Shown in pieces: positions 43,223 through 50,943 of a stretch of 64,000 nt of DNA. The stretch is from positions 2,057,407-2,121,406 of the forward strand of contig NZ_ATWF01000001.1 of NCBI RefSeq assembly GCF_000421105.1, read 5' to 3'. How positions within the stretch are numbered: the stretch's first letter is position 1; the number at the start of each line of letters is the position of its first letter. Position numbers and translations under genes: made by a program. A model generated the notes under the pieces. The model saw only the letters and a program-made list of their open reading frames with translations. It was not told the DNA's origin and did not search any database. The stretch comes from Limisalsivibrio acetivorans (GTDB lineage Bacteria > Chrysiogenota > Deferribacteres > Deferribacterales > Geovibrionaceae).

Positions 43223-44372
43223 GAGAATTCACACCTGTTATTAGTTTTTCTTTAGAGTTACTGTTTGCAACATTTCGTATGTAACTGTCTATATAGAACA
43301 AGAAAAGAGGTATGATTATTGGGTAAATAATTCCTAACGTCCTAGTCTTTTGGCCAGATAGAAGTATTATTACTGTCATTATGACAGGTATCGCTAAAGA
43401 GCTTTTTGCAAGAAATCTTGATTTGTTTATATTAAGAAGCCCTGCCCAGACAAAAGAAAATGCACAAAAGAAAGCTATTAATGTATCAATAAAACCATTC
43501 CAGGAAAGGAAATGGTTTAGATAACCTTTAGGGAATTCACCTTCAAGAAGATTATAGCCGTAGTTTACTTCAGCCAAACCTCCACCTAAAAAATACCTCA
43601 GCAATACAAAGGTTATTCCTGGTATACTGGCTATTATAAGAGTTTTGAAATTCATCGATGAAAATAGATTTCTTAACGATAGATTGTGAAAAATCCATAA
43701 GAAAGATGCAACAAGTAAAATCTCCTTTGTCATCACACCTAGAACTGACGAAAATATAAAAAGTAGCACATTTTCCCTTTGAATAGAGATCATAATTAGT
43801 ATCATCCAAAAGAAACTAAATATCTCAAGCATGGGCAATATTAAAGTATTTGTTGTTGTTACCATCGTAACAAATAGAATATTGCCGAATAGTGTAGTTA
43901 CATGATTGAAGCCAAGCTTTAAAAGATAGTCTCTAAATATGAGAACGATGGCTGTTAAAAGTATAATATTAAGTATTAGGTATGCCTTATAATAGCTAGT
44001 ATTAAGTATATGTTTTATGAGTTTTGCTATTGAAGTAGGTAGGATTCTGTACTTGTAAGGTGGTTTACCACTGGACTGTTCAATTGTTTGAGCTAAATAG
44101 AATCTTGAATCTCCACTGAAAAGAGTCCATTCTTTACTGCTGACCTTTAACTGTTCTTTATATTGATGAAACTTGCCAATATCGTCAAAGAATTTTTTGG
44201 GCATGTAGTTAGCAGGTAGTTTTTGCCAATAATATCTTGTAGTTATTCTAGTCTCACTCTTATCATATATTAGATGCAACGATGTTGAGTATATTATTGT
44301 AAACAGTATTAAAAGCTCTAATATGATGAATTGATATTTATGACTATTTTTTAGCATTGTCTTGAGTCTCAT
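43215..44372 (-). CDS. Polytopic membrane protein, possible second GT-C glycosyltransferase
   Basis: A 385-residue protein with an N-terminal TM, a soluble loop (about 40-130) containing GDSRFYLAQ and PPYKYRILPTSIA, and then eight to nine TM segments. The layout (short TM, large first periplasmic loop with acidic residues, many TMs) is that of GT-C glycosyltransferases, but I cannot name the family. It overlaps the esterase gene by 29 nt and the AftB-like gene by 8 nt. It may add another sugar from a polyprenyl-phosphate donor or recognise the acceptor. Confidence 0.65.
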   Translation of the reverse strand: MRLKTMLKNSHKYQFIILELLILFTIIYSTSLHLIYDKSETRITTRYYWQKLPANYMPKKFFDDIGKFHQYKEQLKVSSKEWTLFSGDSRFYLAQTIEQSSGKPPYKYRILPTSIAKLIKHILNTSYYKAYLILNIILLTAIVLIFRDYLLKLGFNHVTTLFGNILFVTMVTTTNTLILPMLEIFSFFWMILIMISIQRENVLLFIFSSVLGVMTKEILLVASFLWIFHNLSLRNLFSSMNFKTLIIASIPGITFVLLRYFLGGGLAEVNYGYNLLEGEFPKGYLNHFLSWNGFIDTLIAFFCAFSFVWAGLLNINKSRFLAKSSLAIPVIMTVIILLSGQKTRTLGIIYPIIIPLFLFYIDSYIRNVANSNSKEKLITGVNSHE

Positions 44373-45249
44373 AGCCCATTAGAAATGTTCGAATTACATT
44401 TAGCAGGCTTATTCTTTTTGTCAAATTCTCATAATAATAACCATGAACAAGTGTTCTTGAATTACAGAGGTATGAAGTATTACCAGCTTTATTAATCTTC
44501 ATATTTGTATCCCATGAGTCTTCATACGGCACTGTGTTATCTCTGTCACCATGGACAATAAGCGTGGTAGGCAGACCAGGTGAAATATAATTATATGGCT
44601 CAATAAATCTTGCATTCACTCTATAATCTTTTCTGTAATAACCACCTTCCCTTAAGCGTGTTACTGGATTTATAAGGACAAGTTTACTCGGCTTAACATT
44701 AAGATTATATGAAAATAAGGGTATTGTTAGCATAGAAAGCGCTAAGTGCCCGCCCGCAGACTCTCCACCAACAATAAAGTTATCGACATAGCTTCTGGTT
44801 CTATGTTTGTTATATGCCCATAGATATGCATATTTTGCATCTCTGACTGATATAAAAGGCATATGAGAGTCCCATACTTTTGTGTACTCTGGAAGGTGTA
44901 CAGCGAAGCCTAGGCTCGCAAAATACTCTCCTATGAAAGATATTTGTTCAGGCTTGCCTCCAGTCCAGCCACCACCGTGGAAAAATACTATTACACCTTT
45001 GGGCTTATTCAAAGGATAATATGAAATGACTCCTATGTACTTATCTTGAGCCTTGTATTTTTCTTTTTTTATTGTGTAGCCGTTTTTTTCAAATTGCTCG
45101 AGCGGTACTGGGTTATAGTTGTATATTTCGGTAAAATTACCAGTGCATTGATAACGAATAATGTATGGAGAAAGATCGTATGCCTTAGCCATATGATTGT
45201 TAGTAACTAAAAGTAACAAGGCAATTATTAAATTTAAAACTTTTTGCAT
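44344..45249 (-). CDS. Secreted alpha/beta hydrolase (esterase/lipase family)
   Basis: A 301-residue hydrolase with a signal peptide (about residues 1-23, ending MAKA). It has the HSL-type oxyanion motif FFHGGGWTGG, the nucleophile elbow GGESAGGHLAL, an Asp in VHGDRDNTVPYE and a late His (LVHGYYY). It should act in the periplasm or at the surface as an esterase, perhaps trimming or moving acyl groups on the glycan made by this operon. It is the first gene of the cargo operon, so its upstream gap should carry the promoter. Confidence 0.8.
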   Translation of the reverse strand: MQKVLNLIIALLLLVTNNHMAKAYDLSPYIIRYQCTGNFTEIYNYNPVPLEQFEKNGYTIKKEKYKAQDKYIGVISYYPLNKPKGVIVFFHGGGWTGGKPEQISFIGEYFASLGFAVHLPEYTKVWDSHMPFISVRDAKYAYLWAYNKHRTRSYVDNFIVGGESAGGHLALSMLTIPLFSYNLNVKPSKLVLINPVTRLREGGYYRKDYRVNARFIEPYNYISPGLPTTLIVHGDRDNTVPYEDSWDTNMKINKAGNTSYLCNSRTLVHGYYYENLTKRISLLNVIRTFLMGYETQDNAKK

Positions 45250-45350
45250 ATTATACCTTCAAGCATTTCATTGTTCTGTTTATCACTATTAGAAAAGAAA
45301 TGGTATCCCTGTAAACATCTAGTCAATAATGATGAGGTGCTTCAATTAAA

Positions 45351-45463
45351 GAGGTTTTATAGGTTTTTAGCCCTATACGCATACCTGAATATGTTGACTT
45401 TTATTGAGCATATTGTGGAGGTGTCTTTACACACTTAGATACAGATACAAACTATAAAACCTC
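45351..45463. repeat. Long-range inverted repeat and AGGTTTTA-type repeats in the island
   Basis: In the 319-bp gap between the esterase and DUF3987 genes, GAGGTTTTATAG (45351-45362) and CTATAAAACCTC (45452-45463) form a perfect 12-bp inverted repeat 89 bp apart. Each arm is followed by a further partial copy (AGGTTTTTAG; CTAAAACCTA). The gap holds no other gene. It may be a regulatory or replication/excision site of the island. Confidence 0.5.
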
Positions 45464-45568
45464 TAAAACCTACAGAACTATACATGTGAAACTGAACGTG
45501 GAGTAAATAGAGAGAAGGACAGAGCCCCGGAAAGAACCAGGTCTCTGCCCCTCTGCTCTGGGGGGGGG

Positions 45569-47203
45569 TTAAATCTTCTTAACGTTAGGGTTTATATAAT
45601 AGTCTAGTCCTTGCGGTCTGCCGCCTTTACTGCCTCTGTTAGTTGGCTTGACACTTTTTATCCAGTTAAGCTGTTCTAAGTATTCAAGAGCATCTTTTAT
45701 TACTTCAGTATTTTCCAGCATTGACCAGCCCTTACGTTTAATATCGGCCACCTTAAACGGTGTAGGTAAATCATTATCTTCATTTCTAAGCTTTTTAGAT
45801 AGGCTCTTAGATACATTATATATATAATCTTCATTAATATCATACAAACGCATTGCGTGACTCTCTAAGTATTCGCACCATTGAATAGCCAGTTTCAAAC
45901 TTTCTACAGAAATGTTTTTTTCAAAGTTTTCTGAACAAATATCTGTTAGATGGAATATCAGAGCCAGCGAAGGCAGAAGAGATTCATATTTGCTGATATG
46001 TTGTCCGAGCATACAGCTATCCATTTCTACAGTACGGGCAATAAGCTCTTTGTCCCAGTCTTCAAAAACTTTCTGAGCCTCTGAATTAAATCTAATGATG
46101 TTATCATTTCCAGACTTTGATTCTAAGCTATCAAAAATTGATCTGTAATCAAGAAATGTAAGTTTGTTAAGTATACTGTATACAGTCTCTTGTGCTTTAT
46201 CATTATTGCTCTCATCAGTGTATTTGCGTTCTGCTGTGTCAGGATAGACCATGAGTTGAAATCGTTGAATAAACCCGTCATTACCTTTCTTACGTAATGA
46301 TTCTGAGATATGTTGTATAAGAACTTCCGGCTGGATACCACCCACAATAGATAAACAGGCATGCTCTACTTTTATGCTTTTTCTGCCTATCCGGTGGTCA
46401 TGATAGGGAGAGTCACCATTCCATGATTCTAGCAGAATTGTCTTCTTTTGTTCATAGCCTTTCTTGTTTAAACTATCAAGCAGAGCGGATATTTCATCAC
46501 GATAGTAGAGCAAGCCCTGAGGGTTTTCGCTTAACAACTCCATCAGCGCCTCAGCTGTTACATCATTTATTTTTAGTTGTCTTTTCGATGGAATGCTAGA
46601 AAGGTTTTCTTTATGCTTACGTATTTCCATGGTGATATTTCTTGCTTCTTGAATAGTAGTAGCTTTACATTTCTTAACCTCTAAACCCTTAATTACAGTA
46701 TTAATGGCATCCCTCTCATTCTCATATTTTTCTGAGTAGTGCTTACTAATTTCATTCTCTAAATACCTTATAGGCCTGTTAAGAGCTGCTGTTAAAGCAG
46801 GGCTTTTCTTAGTTGAAGGATCTCCCACTACTATACCCCAAAGGTTTGGAACAACTTTCCATGAAGTATCTTTGCGTTTCGGTATAACTTTTAACTCTCT
46901 GCCAATTAATGAGCCTGTGAGAGTAATCAAAGGTACTGCAATATACTCTAGTGGAACTTGTAATCGGTATGACACATCAACAATAAAGTCTCTGTATGCT
47001 TTCGGTAACATACCACTTGTTAATTTAATAACAGGCCTGAGACCCTTTTCAAATTCTTCAGGTCGCTGCCATTCGAATGTATCAGGGTCTCCAATTAATT
47101 CTTGATTGATTGACGAATAATAGGTAACATCATTTATTGTATTGGTGTTTTTTTGAAGCTCATGTACAGTCGCACCTGCCATGGGCTTTTCCTTTTGATT
47201 CAT
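45569..47203 (-). CDS. DUF3987 family protein (YfjI-like, mobile-element replication type)
   Basis: A 544-residue DUF3987 protein. Visible features are VPLITLTGSLIGRELKVIPK, the Walker-like GVVGDPSTKKSPAL region (IVVGDPSTKKSPAL), LLYYRDEISALLDSL and SIVGGIQPEVL, characteristic of the family found in phages, ICEs and P4-like islands and thought to work in DNA replication or mobilisation. It overlaps the AlpA-like gene by 4 nt. A run of nine G directly follows the stop and lies outside the coding frame. Confidence 0.8.
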   Translation of the reverse strand: MNQKEKPMAGATVHELQKNTNTINDVTYYSSINQELIGDPDTFEWQRPEEFEKGLRPVIKLTSGMLPKAYRDFIVDVSYRLQVPLEYIAVPLITLTGSLIGRELKVIPKRKDTSWKVVPNLWGIVVGDPSTKKSPALTAALNRPIRYLENEISKHYSEKYENERDAINTVIKGLEVKKCKATTIQEARNITMEIRKHKENLSSIPSKRQLKINDVTAEALMELLSENPQGLLYYRDEISALLDSLNKKGYEQKKTILLESWNGDSPYHDHRIGRKSIKVEHACLSIVGGIQPEVLIQHISESLRKKGNDGFIQRFQLMVYPDTAERKYTDESNNDKAQETVYSILNKLTFLDYRSIFDSLESKSGNDNIIRFNSEAQKVFEDWDKELIARTVEMDSCMLGQHISKYESLLPSLALIFHLTDICSENFEKNISVESLKLAIQWCEYLESHAMRLYDINEDYIYNVSKSLSKKLRNEDNDLPTPFKVADIKRKGWSMLENTEVIKDALEYLEQLNWIKSVKPTNRGSKGGRPQGLDYYINPNVKKI

Positions 47204-47406
47204 ATTTGAGCCTCATTGTTTGTTCTGGAATCATTAATTCTCTGGTCAATCCACTCAATTACTTCACTCTCTAGCCACCCGACTGAACGTGTGCTGAGCT
47301 TGATTGACTTAGGAAAGGTTCCTTTTTCCATCTTCGCATAAATTGATGATCTGGATAGGCCTGTGATTGCTTCGACTTGCTTACGCCGTAAAAGATTTTT
47401 TCTCAT
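47200..47406 (-). CDS. AlpA-family DNA-binding regulator/excisionase-like
   Basis: A 68-residue helix-turn-helix protein: LLRRKQVEAITGLSRSSIYA, MEKGTFPKSIKLSTRSVGWL and ESEVIEWI are the standard AlpA/MerR-like excisionase blocks. In P4-like islands this protein activates the integrase or works as recombination directionality factor. It is coupled to the DUF3987 gene by a 4-nt overlap. Confidence 0.88.
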   Translation of the reverse strand: MRKNLLRRKQVEAITGLSRSSIYAKMEKGTFPKSIKLSTRSVGWLESEVIEWIDQRINDSRTNNEAQI

Positions 47407-47504
47407 ACTTTTCCTCGTTTTATTTTGTGTAGATAACGATATATTATGAAAAGTAAATAAGCGTATGCAAAATACTATGTTGTTATTTTACCAACAGAGA
47501 AAGA

Positions 47505-48272
47505 CTAAAAATTAAAGTCACTGGTACGTTTGATCATGTGTGCAAGATACTCATGGCGCTCATTTTTGTTTAGTGAGTCAAAATGATTAAGTATCTGATT
47601 TATTTTCTTTTTGTCTAAATAAAATGAGTTAACCTTATCTCTGCGGTGACCTAAAATTGAGTCATAAGATGAACTAAGCTTCTTCGCTAAATAATCACAA
47701 CCGGATTCCTTTAATTCAGTAGCATTATTCTTTGTAGGCGGGATATTCAGTATAAACTCTAATGCCCATAAGGCTAATGCCACATCAGCACTGATATAAT
47801 AGTAATCTGTCTGAGGGGTTCTATCCTCAATATTTTTCCCTCTGCCAACCTTCTTGAGTGTGCCTGCTGTATTATCAACACAATAGGCAATGACTGATTC
47901 GGGGAGTTGTTGATATTGGTGACCTGCTTCTAGATTTTCTTTAATAGCAGAACTCAAAACATTTCTTATAAATTTATTTTTTTTGTTATGAGCTAAGTAA
48001 TCTAAATAATCAAAATTACCAATCATAGCTTTATTATGTTCTGTTGTTAAGTCATCTATTGGTTCTTTTCTTTTGTGGAATATCAACTGGAGTATGATAT
48101 CAATTATCTCCTCTTTCGATATTTCCTTTATTTGGTTATTATCTCCATCGAAAAGCTCAAGGCTAGCAATATAGCACTTATACTCCTCCCAAAACATAAG
48201 AAGTTTTGCACACCTTGTCAGCTCCTTGAAATTTAGTTTGATTTTAATCTTTCTAGACAATCCGACCACCAT
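47505..48272 (-). CDS. Island-encoded protein of unknown function
   Basis: A 255-residue AT-rich, Lys/Asn-rich soluble protein with no recognised domain. It has no signal peptide or TM. Its first 40 nt overlap the end of the integrase gene if the first start is used; a later Met (MFWEEYK, about residue 27) is also possible. It lies between integrase and AlpA-like genes, a position often held by island accessory or regulatory genes. Confidence 0.6.
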   Translation of the reverse strand: MVVGLSRKIKIKLNFKELTRCAKLLMFWEEYKCYIASLELFDGDNNQIKEISKEEIIDIILQLIFHKRKEPIDDLTTEHNKAMIGNFDYLDYLAHNKKNKFIRNVLSSAIKENLEAGHQYQQLPESVIAYCVDNTAGTLKKVGRGKNIEDRTPQTDYYYISADVALALWALEFILNIPPTKNNATELKESGCDYLAKKLSSSYDSILGHRRDKVNSFYLDKKKINQILNHFDSLNKNERHEYLAHMIKRTSDFNF

Positions 48273-49414
48273 TGCATCATTTTCGTGCGTTCCTTAAGGT
48301 ATTGAGCATGGTTATATGCTGCTTTAACTTTATTCTTTTCCGCATGTGCAAGTTGCATCTCAATTATATCAGAGTTCCATCCATTTTCATGTAAAAGCGT
48401 TGAAGCCATAGCCCTGAAACCGTGACCTGTTATCTGATCTTTTTCAAATCCCATAGTACGCAATGCTGAGTTGATTGTGTTGTTACTCATCGGTCTAGTC
48501 TTTCTGTTTACTGAAGGGAATACGTATTTTTCATTGCCAGATACTTTTTGGATATCCTCGAGTATGCTTACTGACTGAGTTGATAGAGGAACCATATGTA
48601 TCCTGTTCATTTTCATCTTTTCAGCAGGGATTTTCCATATAGCATTATCTAAGTCTATCTCACACCATTCAGCATTTCTAAGTTCTCCAACCCTAGTAAA
48701 AACATTTGGTAAAAGCTTTAAAGCACAGATTGTAACATAACTGCCTTGATAGTCTTCAATAGCCCTTAGAAGCGCTCCTACAGCCTTAGGCTCAGTAATT
48801 GTAGCCATGTTCTTATTACGTTTTGGCTTTAGTGCACCTGCTAATGCTTGGCTAGGATCGTTATCGCATCTATCAGTAATAATACCGTACCTGAAAATCT
48901 CTCCGCAGATACCTTTCACTCTGTGGGCTATCTCTATTGCACCTCTATTTTGTATACGGTTTAGTACAGTCAAAAGCTCTCTTGAGGTTATATTGTTTAT
49001 AGGGCGATTACCGATATAGGGTAAGGCATCCTTTTCCAGAAAATGCCACTTTCGTTTTGCTGTATCAGGGTTATACTTTGAAACTGCCTTATCGAACCAC
49101 TCTTTAGCAACATTCCCGAAGCTGTTGATAATATTTTCTTCAGCTTTAGCTTTCTGGTTCTTCTTCTCCTCGTTAGGATCAATATTCTTGGCAATGAGCT
49201 TTCTAGCTTCGTCTCTGCTCTCTCTAGCTTCTTTTAATGAGATGTCAGGATATACTCCTATAGCAAAAGTTTTCCGTCTTCCATGGAACCTATAATCAAG
49301 CCTGAAATATTTGCCTGATTTAGTTACAAGTAGGTACATGCTTTTCTCGTCAGTGATCTTATAATTCTTATCTTTAGGCTTTGCATTTTTAATGACAGTA
49401 TCTGTAAGAGCCAT
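48233..49414 (-). CDS. P4-type tyrosine integrase
   Basis: A 393-residue integrase with the N-terminal DUF4102 arm-binding domain (LTDTVIKNAKPKDKNYKITD) and catalytic domain with Arg in RVGELRNAEW, HGFRAM as His-x-x-Arg, and the nucleophile Tyr in KAAYNHAQYL. It lies 229 bp from the tRNA-Leu 3' end, as usual for islands that integrate into tRNA genes. Copies of TACCGTCA or its complement lie at its start (49414-49421) and in the gap up to the tRNA, likely its arm sites. Confidence 0.93.
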   Translation of the reverse strand: MALTDTVIKNAKPKDKNYKITDEKSMYLLVTKSGKYFRLDYRFHGRRKTFAIGVYPDISLKEARESRDEARKLIAKNIDPNEEKKNQKAKAEENIINSFGNVAKEWFDKAVSKYNPDTAKRKWHFLEKDALPYIGNRPINNITSRELLTVLNRIQNRGAIEIAHRVKGICGEIFRYGIITDRCDNDPSQALAGALKPKRNKNMATITEPKAVGALLRAIEDYQGSYVTICALKLLPNVFTRVGELRNAEWCEIDLDNAIWKIPAEKMKMNRIHMVPLSTQSVSILEDIQKVSGNEKYVFPSVNRKTRPMSNNTINSALRTMGFEKDQITGHGFRAMASTLLHENGWNSDIIEMQLAHAEKNKVKAAYNHAQYLKERTKMMQWWSDCLERLKSN

Positions 49415-49509
49415 GACGGTATAACCTCGGTTATTTTTAATTGATACCGTTAAAACATTATCTATGATTAGATACGCTTGACGGTATAGGATATGTCTGA
49501 ATTATATGG

Positions 49510-49529
49510 TACCGTCACATCTACCGTCA
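49510..49529. repeat. Right arm-type recombinase sites (TACCGTCA x2)
   Basis: TACCGTCA occurs twice with 12-bp periodicity, the same as at the left end (37242-37261). Related copies are TGACGGTA at 49479-49486 and 49414-49421 and TACCGTTA at 49445-49452, all between integrase and tRNA. Confidence 0.65.
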
Positions 49530-49642
49530 ACAGAAGCTGGATATAGCAGGAATATTATGGAATGCATTGGCTCACGAGGCCTTGCAAAAGGCTGTATTTC
49601 ATGAATTTTATAGCTTTCTACAGAACTACCAGGATGCTGCCT

Positions 49643-49661
49643 AAATGCCCGAGACCGGAAT
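49643..49661. repeat. Right attachment site (att-like repeat overlapping tRNA-Leu 3' end)
   Basis: AAATGCCCGAGACCGGAAT; all but the first three bases belong to the tRNA-Leu 3' end. It pairs with 37165-37182 at the left boundary. Confidence 0.8.
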
Positions 49662-49730
49662 CGAACCGGTACAGAGCTTCGCTCCGAGGGATTTTAAGTC
49701 CCTTGCGTCTACCAATTCCGCCACTCGGGC
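49646..49730 (-). tRNA. tRNA-Leu (anticodon UAA)
   Basis: An 85-nt class II tRNA. The acceptor stem GCCCGAG pairs with CTCGGGC, the D-loop reads TGGCGGAATTGGTAGACGC, the anticodon loop CTTAAAA has TAA, and a long variable arm (TCGGAGCGAAGCTCTG) precedes GGTTCGATTCC. Discriminator A is at 49646. CCA is not encoded. The island uses its 3' end as integration site and leaves the gene intact. Confidence 0.96.
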
Positions 49731-49748
49731 AGGCAGTTGTGAACCTGT

Positions 49749-49778
49749 TTTATACGCTCTTTTCAGCTTTGGTGTCAA
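49749..49778 (-). promoter_or_regulatory. Promoter of tRNA-Leu
   Basis: On the minus strand TTGACA (49778-49773), an 18-nt spacer and TATAAA (49754-49749) end about 18 nt before the tRNA 5' end. Confidence 0.7.
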
Positions 49779-49813
49779 TATGCAATAGGTGTATGTTGAT
49801 GGTGCAGTGAGAA

Positions 49814-50851
49814 TTATTTTATTACTACAGGTGATTCGCCGCCTGGCAGGACTGTACCGATAACCTCTACGTGGGGATACCCCGAATCCTTCAGTGTGCT
49901 GAGCATCCTCTCAGCATCGTCCTCGCAAACCCCTATGAGCAGGCCGCCGGAGGTCTGGGGATCGAAGTATATTATGTGGGAGTTATCCTGCATCTGCTCA
50001 TATGTGCAGTCAGTACCAAGGAATTGCTGATTGGAGAGTGCGCCGCCGGGTATGACGAACTGGGAAGCAAAATCCGCCGCACCCTCCATGACGTGGATAG
50101 CCGATTTGTTTATCTCTATGCTGAGTCCAGCCCCCTTAGCCATCTCACATGCATGCCCTGTGAGCCCGAAGCCTGTGATGTCGGTAACGGCTGATACATC
50201 GTAGCTTCTGAGCAATTCCGCCGCCATCCGGTTCGAAATAAGCATCTCTTTAGTAACTTCCTCAGCCTGTTCATTGGTGGCTTTGCCAGCCTTTATGGCC
50301 GTTGTGAGGATGCCGATTCCGATGGCTTTTGTGTATATGAGAACATCGCCTGGGCGCAGGTCGCAGTTGCGGTAGTATTTATCGTCTTCGATAACGCCGG
50401 TTACGGCAAAGCCCGCCTTGATCTCATCATCGCTTACGGTGTGCCCCCCCAGAAGAGTACACCCCGCATCGGTGAGCTCATCGCAGGCCCCCTGCATTAT
50501 CTCACGGATAAGCCCTTCTTCGGCGGAGCAGTTGTAGCTGAAAACGGACATGGCTGTAATGGGTATGCCGCCCATGGCGTATACATCGCTCATGGAGTTG
50601 AGCGCAGCTATACGGCCGAAGGTGTGCGCATCATCCACCACTGGTGTGATGAAGTCCACCGTCTGAACCAGTATCCTGCCGTCGGGCATTTTGAACAAAC
50701 CAGCATCGTCGCTTGTTTCAAAGCCCACAAGCAGTCGTTCATCCCGGTAGCGGGATAATCCATCAAGCATTCCTGCCAGGTCCGCCGGACCCAGTTTAGC
50801 CGCTCAGCCCGCCGCTTTGGCGTATTCTGTCAGCCGTTTCTTATCCGCCAT
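49814..50851 (-). CDS. selD: Selenide, water dikinase (SelD), itself a selenoprotein with UGA at codon 16
   Basis: The gene makes selenophosphate from selenide and ATP. The open frame visible from 50770 lacks the active-site N-terminus, but continuing upstream gives MADKKRLTEYAKAAG, then TGA (50806-50804), then AAKLGPADLAG, which matches the SelD start where the catalytic residue is Cys or selenocysteine. The ATG at 50851 has AGGAG 5 nt upstream, giving 345 residues. A hairpin follows the UGA at the expected distance. The rest is typical (SDDAG, VDFITPVVDDAHTFGRIAAL, GGHTVSDDEIKAGFAVTG). This shows that the organism decodes UGA as selenocysteine. Confidence 0.95.
50779..50806 (-). promoter_or_regulatory. 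Predicted bacterial SECIS element in selD with its Sec UGA
   Basis: TGA at 50806-50804 is followed after about 12 nt by a hairpin with arms GGTCC and GGACC and a GGC loop (50791-50779), the usual placement of the SelB-binding hairpin in bacterial selenoprotein mRNA. Confidence 0.75.
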
Positions 50852-50888
50852 AATCTCCTCTAGTATAATCCAAAAGGTGATAATGCAA

Positions 50889-50913
50889 AAGGGGGAACCA
50901 TAGGCTCCCCCTT
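50889..50913 (-). terminator. Terminator downstream of the aminotransferase gene
   Basis: AAGGGGGA and TCCCCCTT arms, with inner CC/GG pairs, form a strong stem; on the minus strand it is followed by TTTTGC. It lies between the aminotransferase stop and selD. Confidence 0.8.
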
Positions 50914-50943
50914 AAGCGTATAGGATTCTACAGGGTTTAGTTA

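Larger units (their letters stand above)
37165..49661. mobile_element. Genomic island integrated at tRNA-Leu(UAA), with arabinose-lipid cargo
   Basis: The element of about 12.5 kb is bounded by the att-like repeats at 37165-37182 and 49643-49661, the latter being the 3' end of an intact tRNA-Leu gene. A P4-type integrase sits next to the tRNA, followed by an unknown gene, an AlpA-like gene and a DUF3987 gene, then an eight-gene cargo operon. All genes are on the minus strand. The cargo is visibly more AT-rich than the flanks. Pairs of TACCGTCA repeats lie inside both ends. Confidence 0.85.

Noticed and set aside
45486-45560. Possible terminator downstream of the DUF3987 gene
   Set aside because: Only short, interrupted pairings (CAGAG/CTCTG) can be drawn and no T-run follows on the minus strand.
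45560-45568. Run of nine G as a possible phase-variation tract
   Set aside because: It lies directly after the stop codon of the DUF3987 gene and cannot change any coding frame seen here.
50807-50851. Short separate ORF ending at TGA upstream of selD
   Set aside because: The peptide is the exact missing SelD N-terminus and the TGA is at the catalytic position with a SECIS-like hairpin, so it is one selenoprotein gene.
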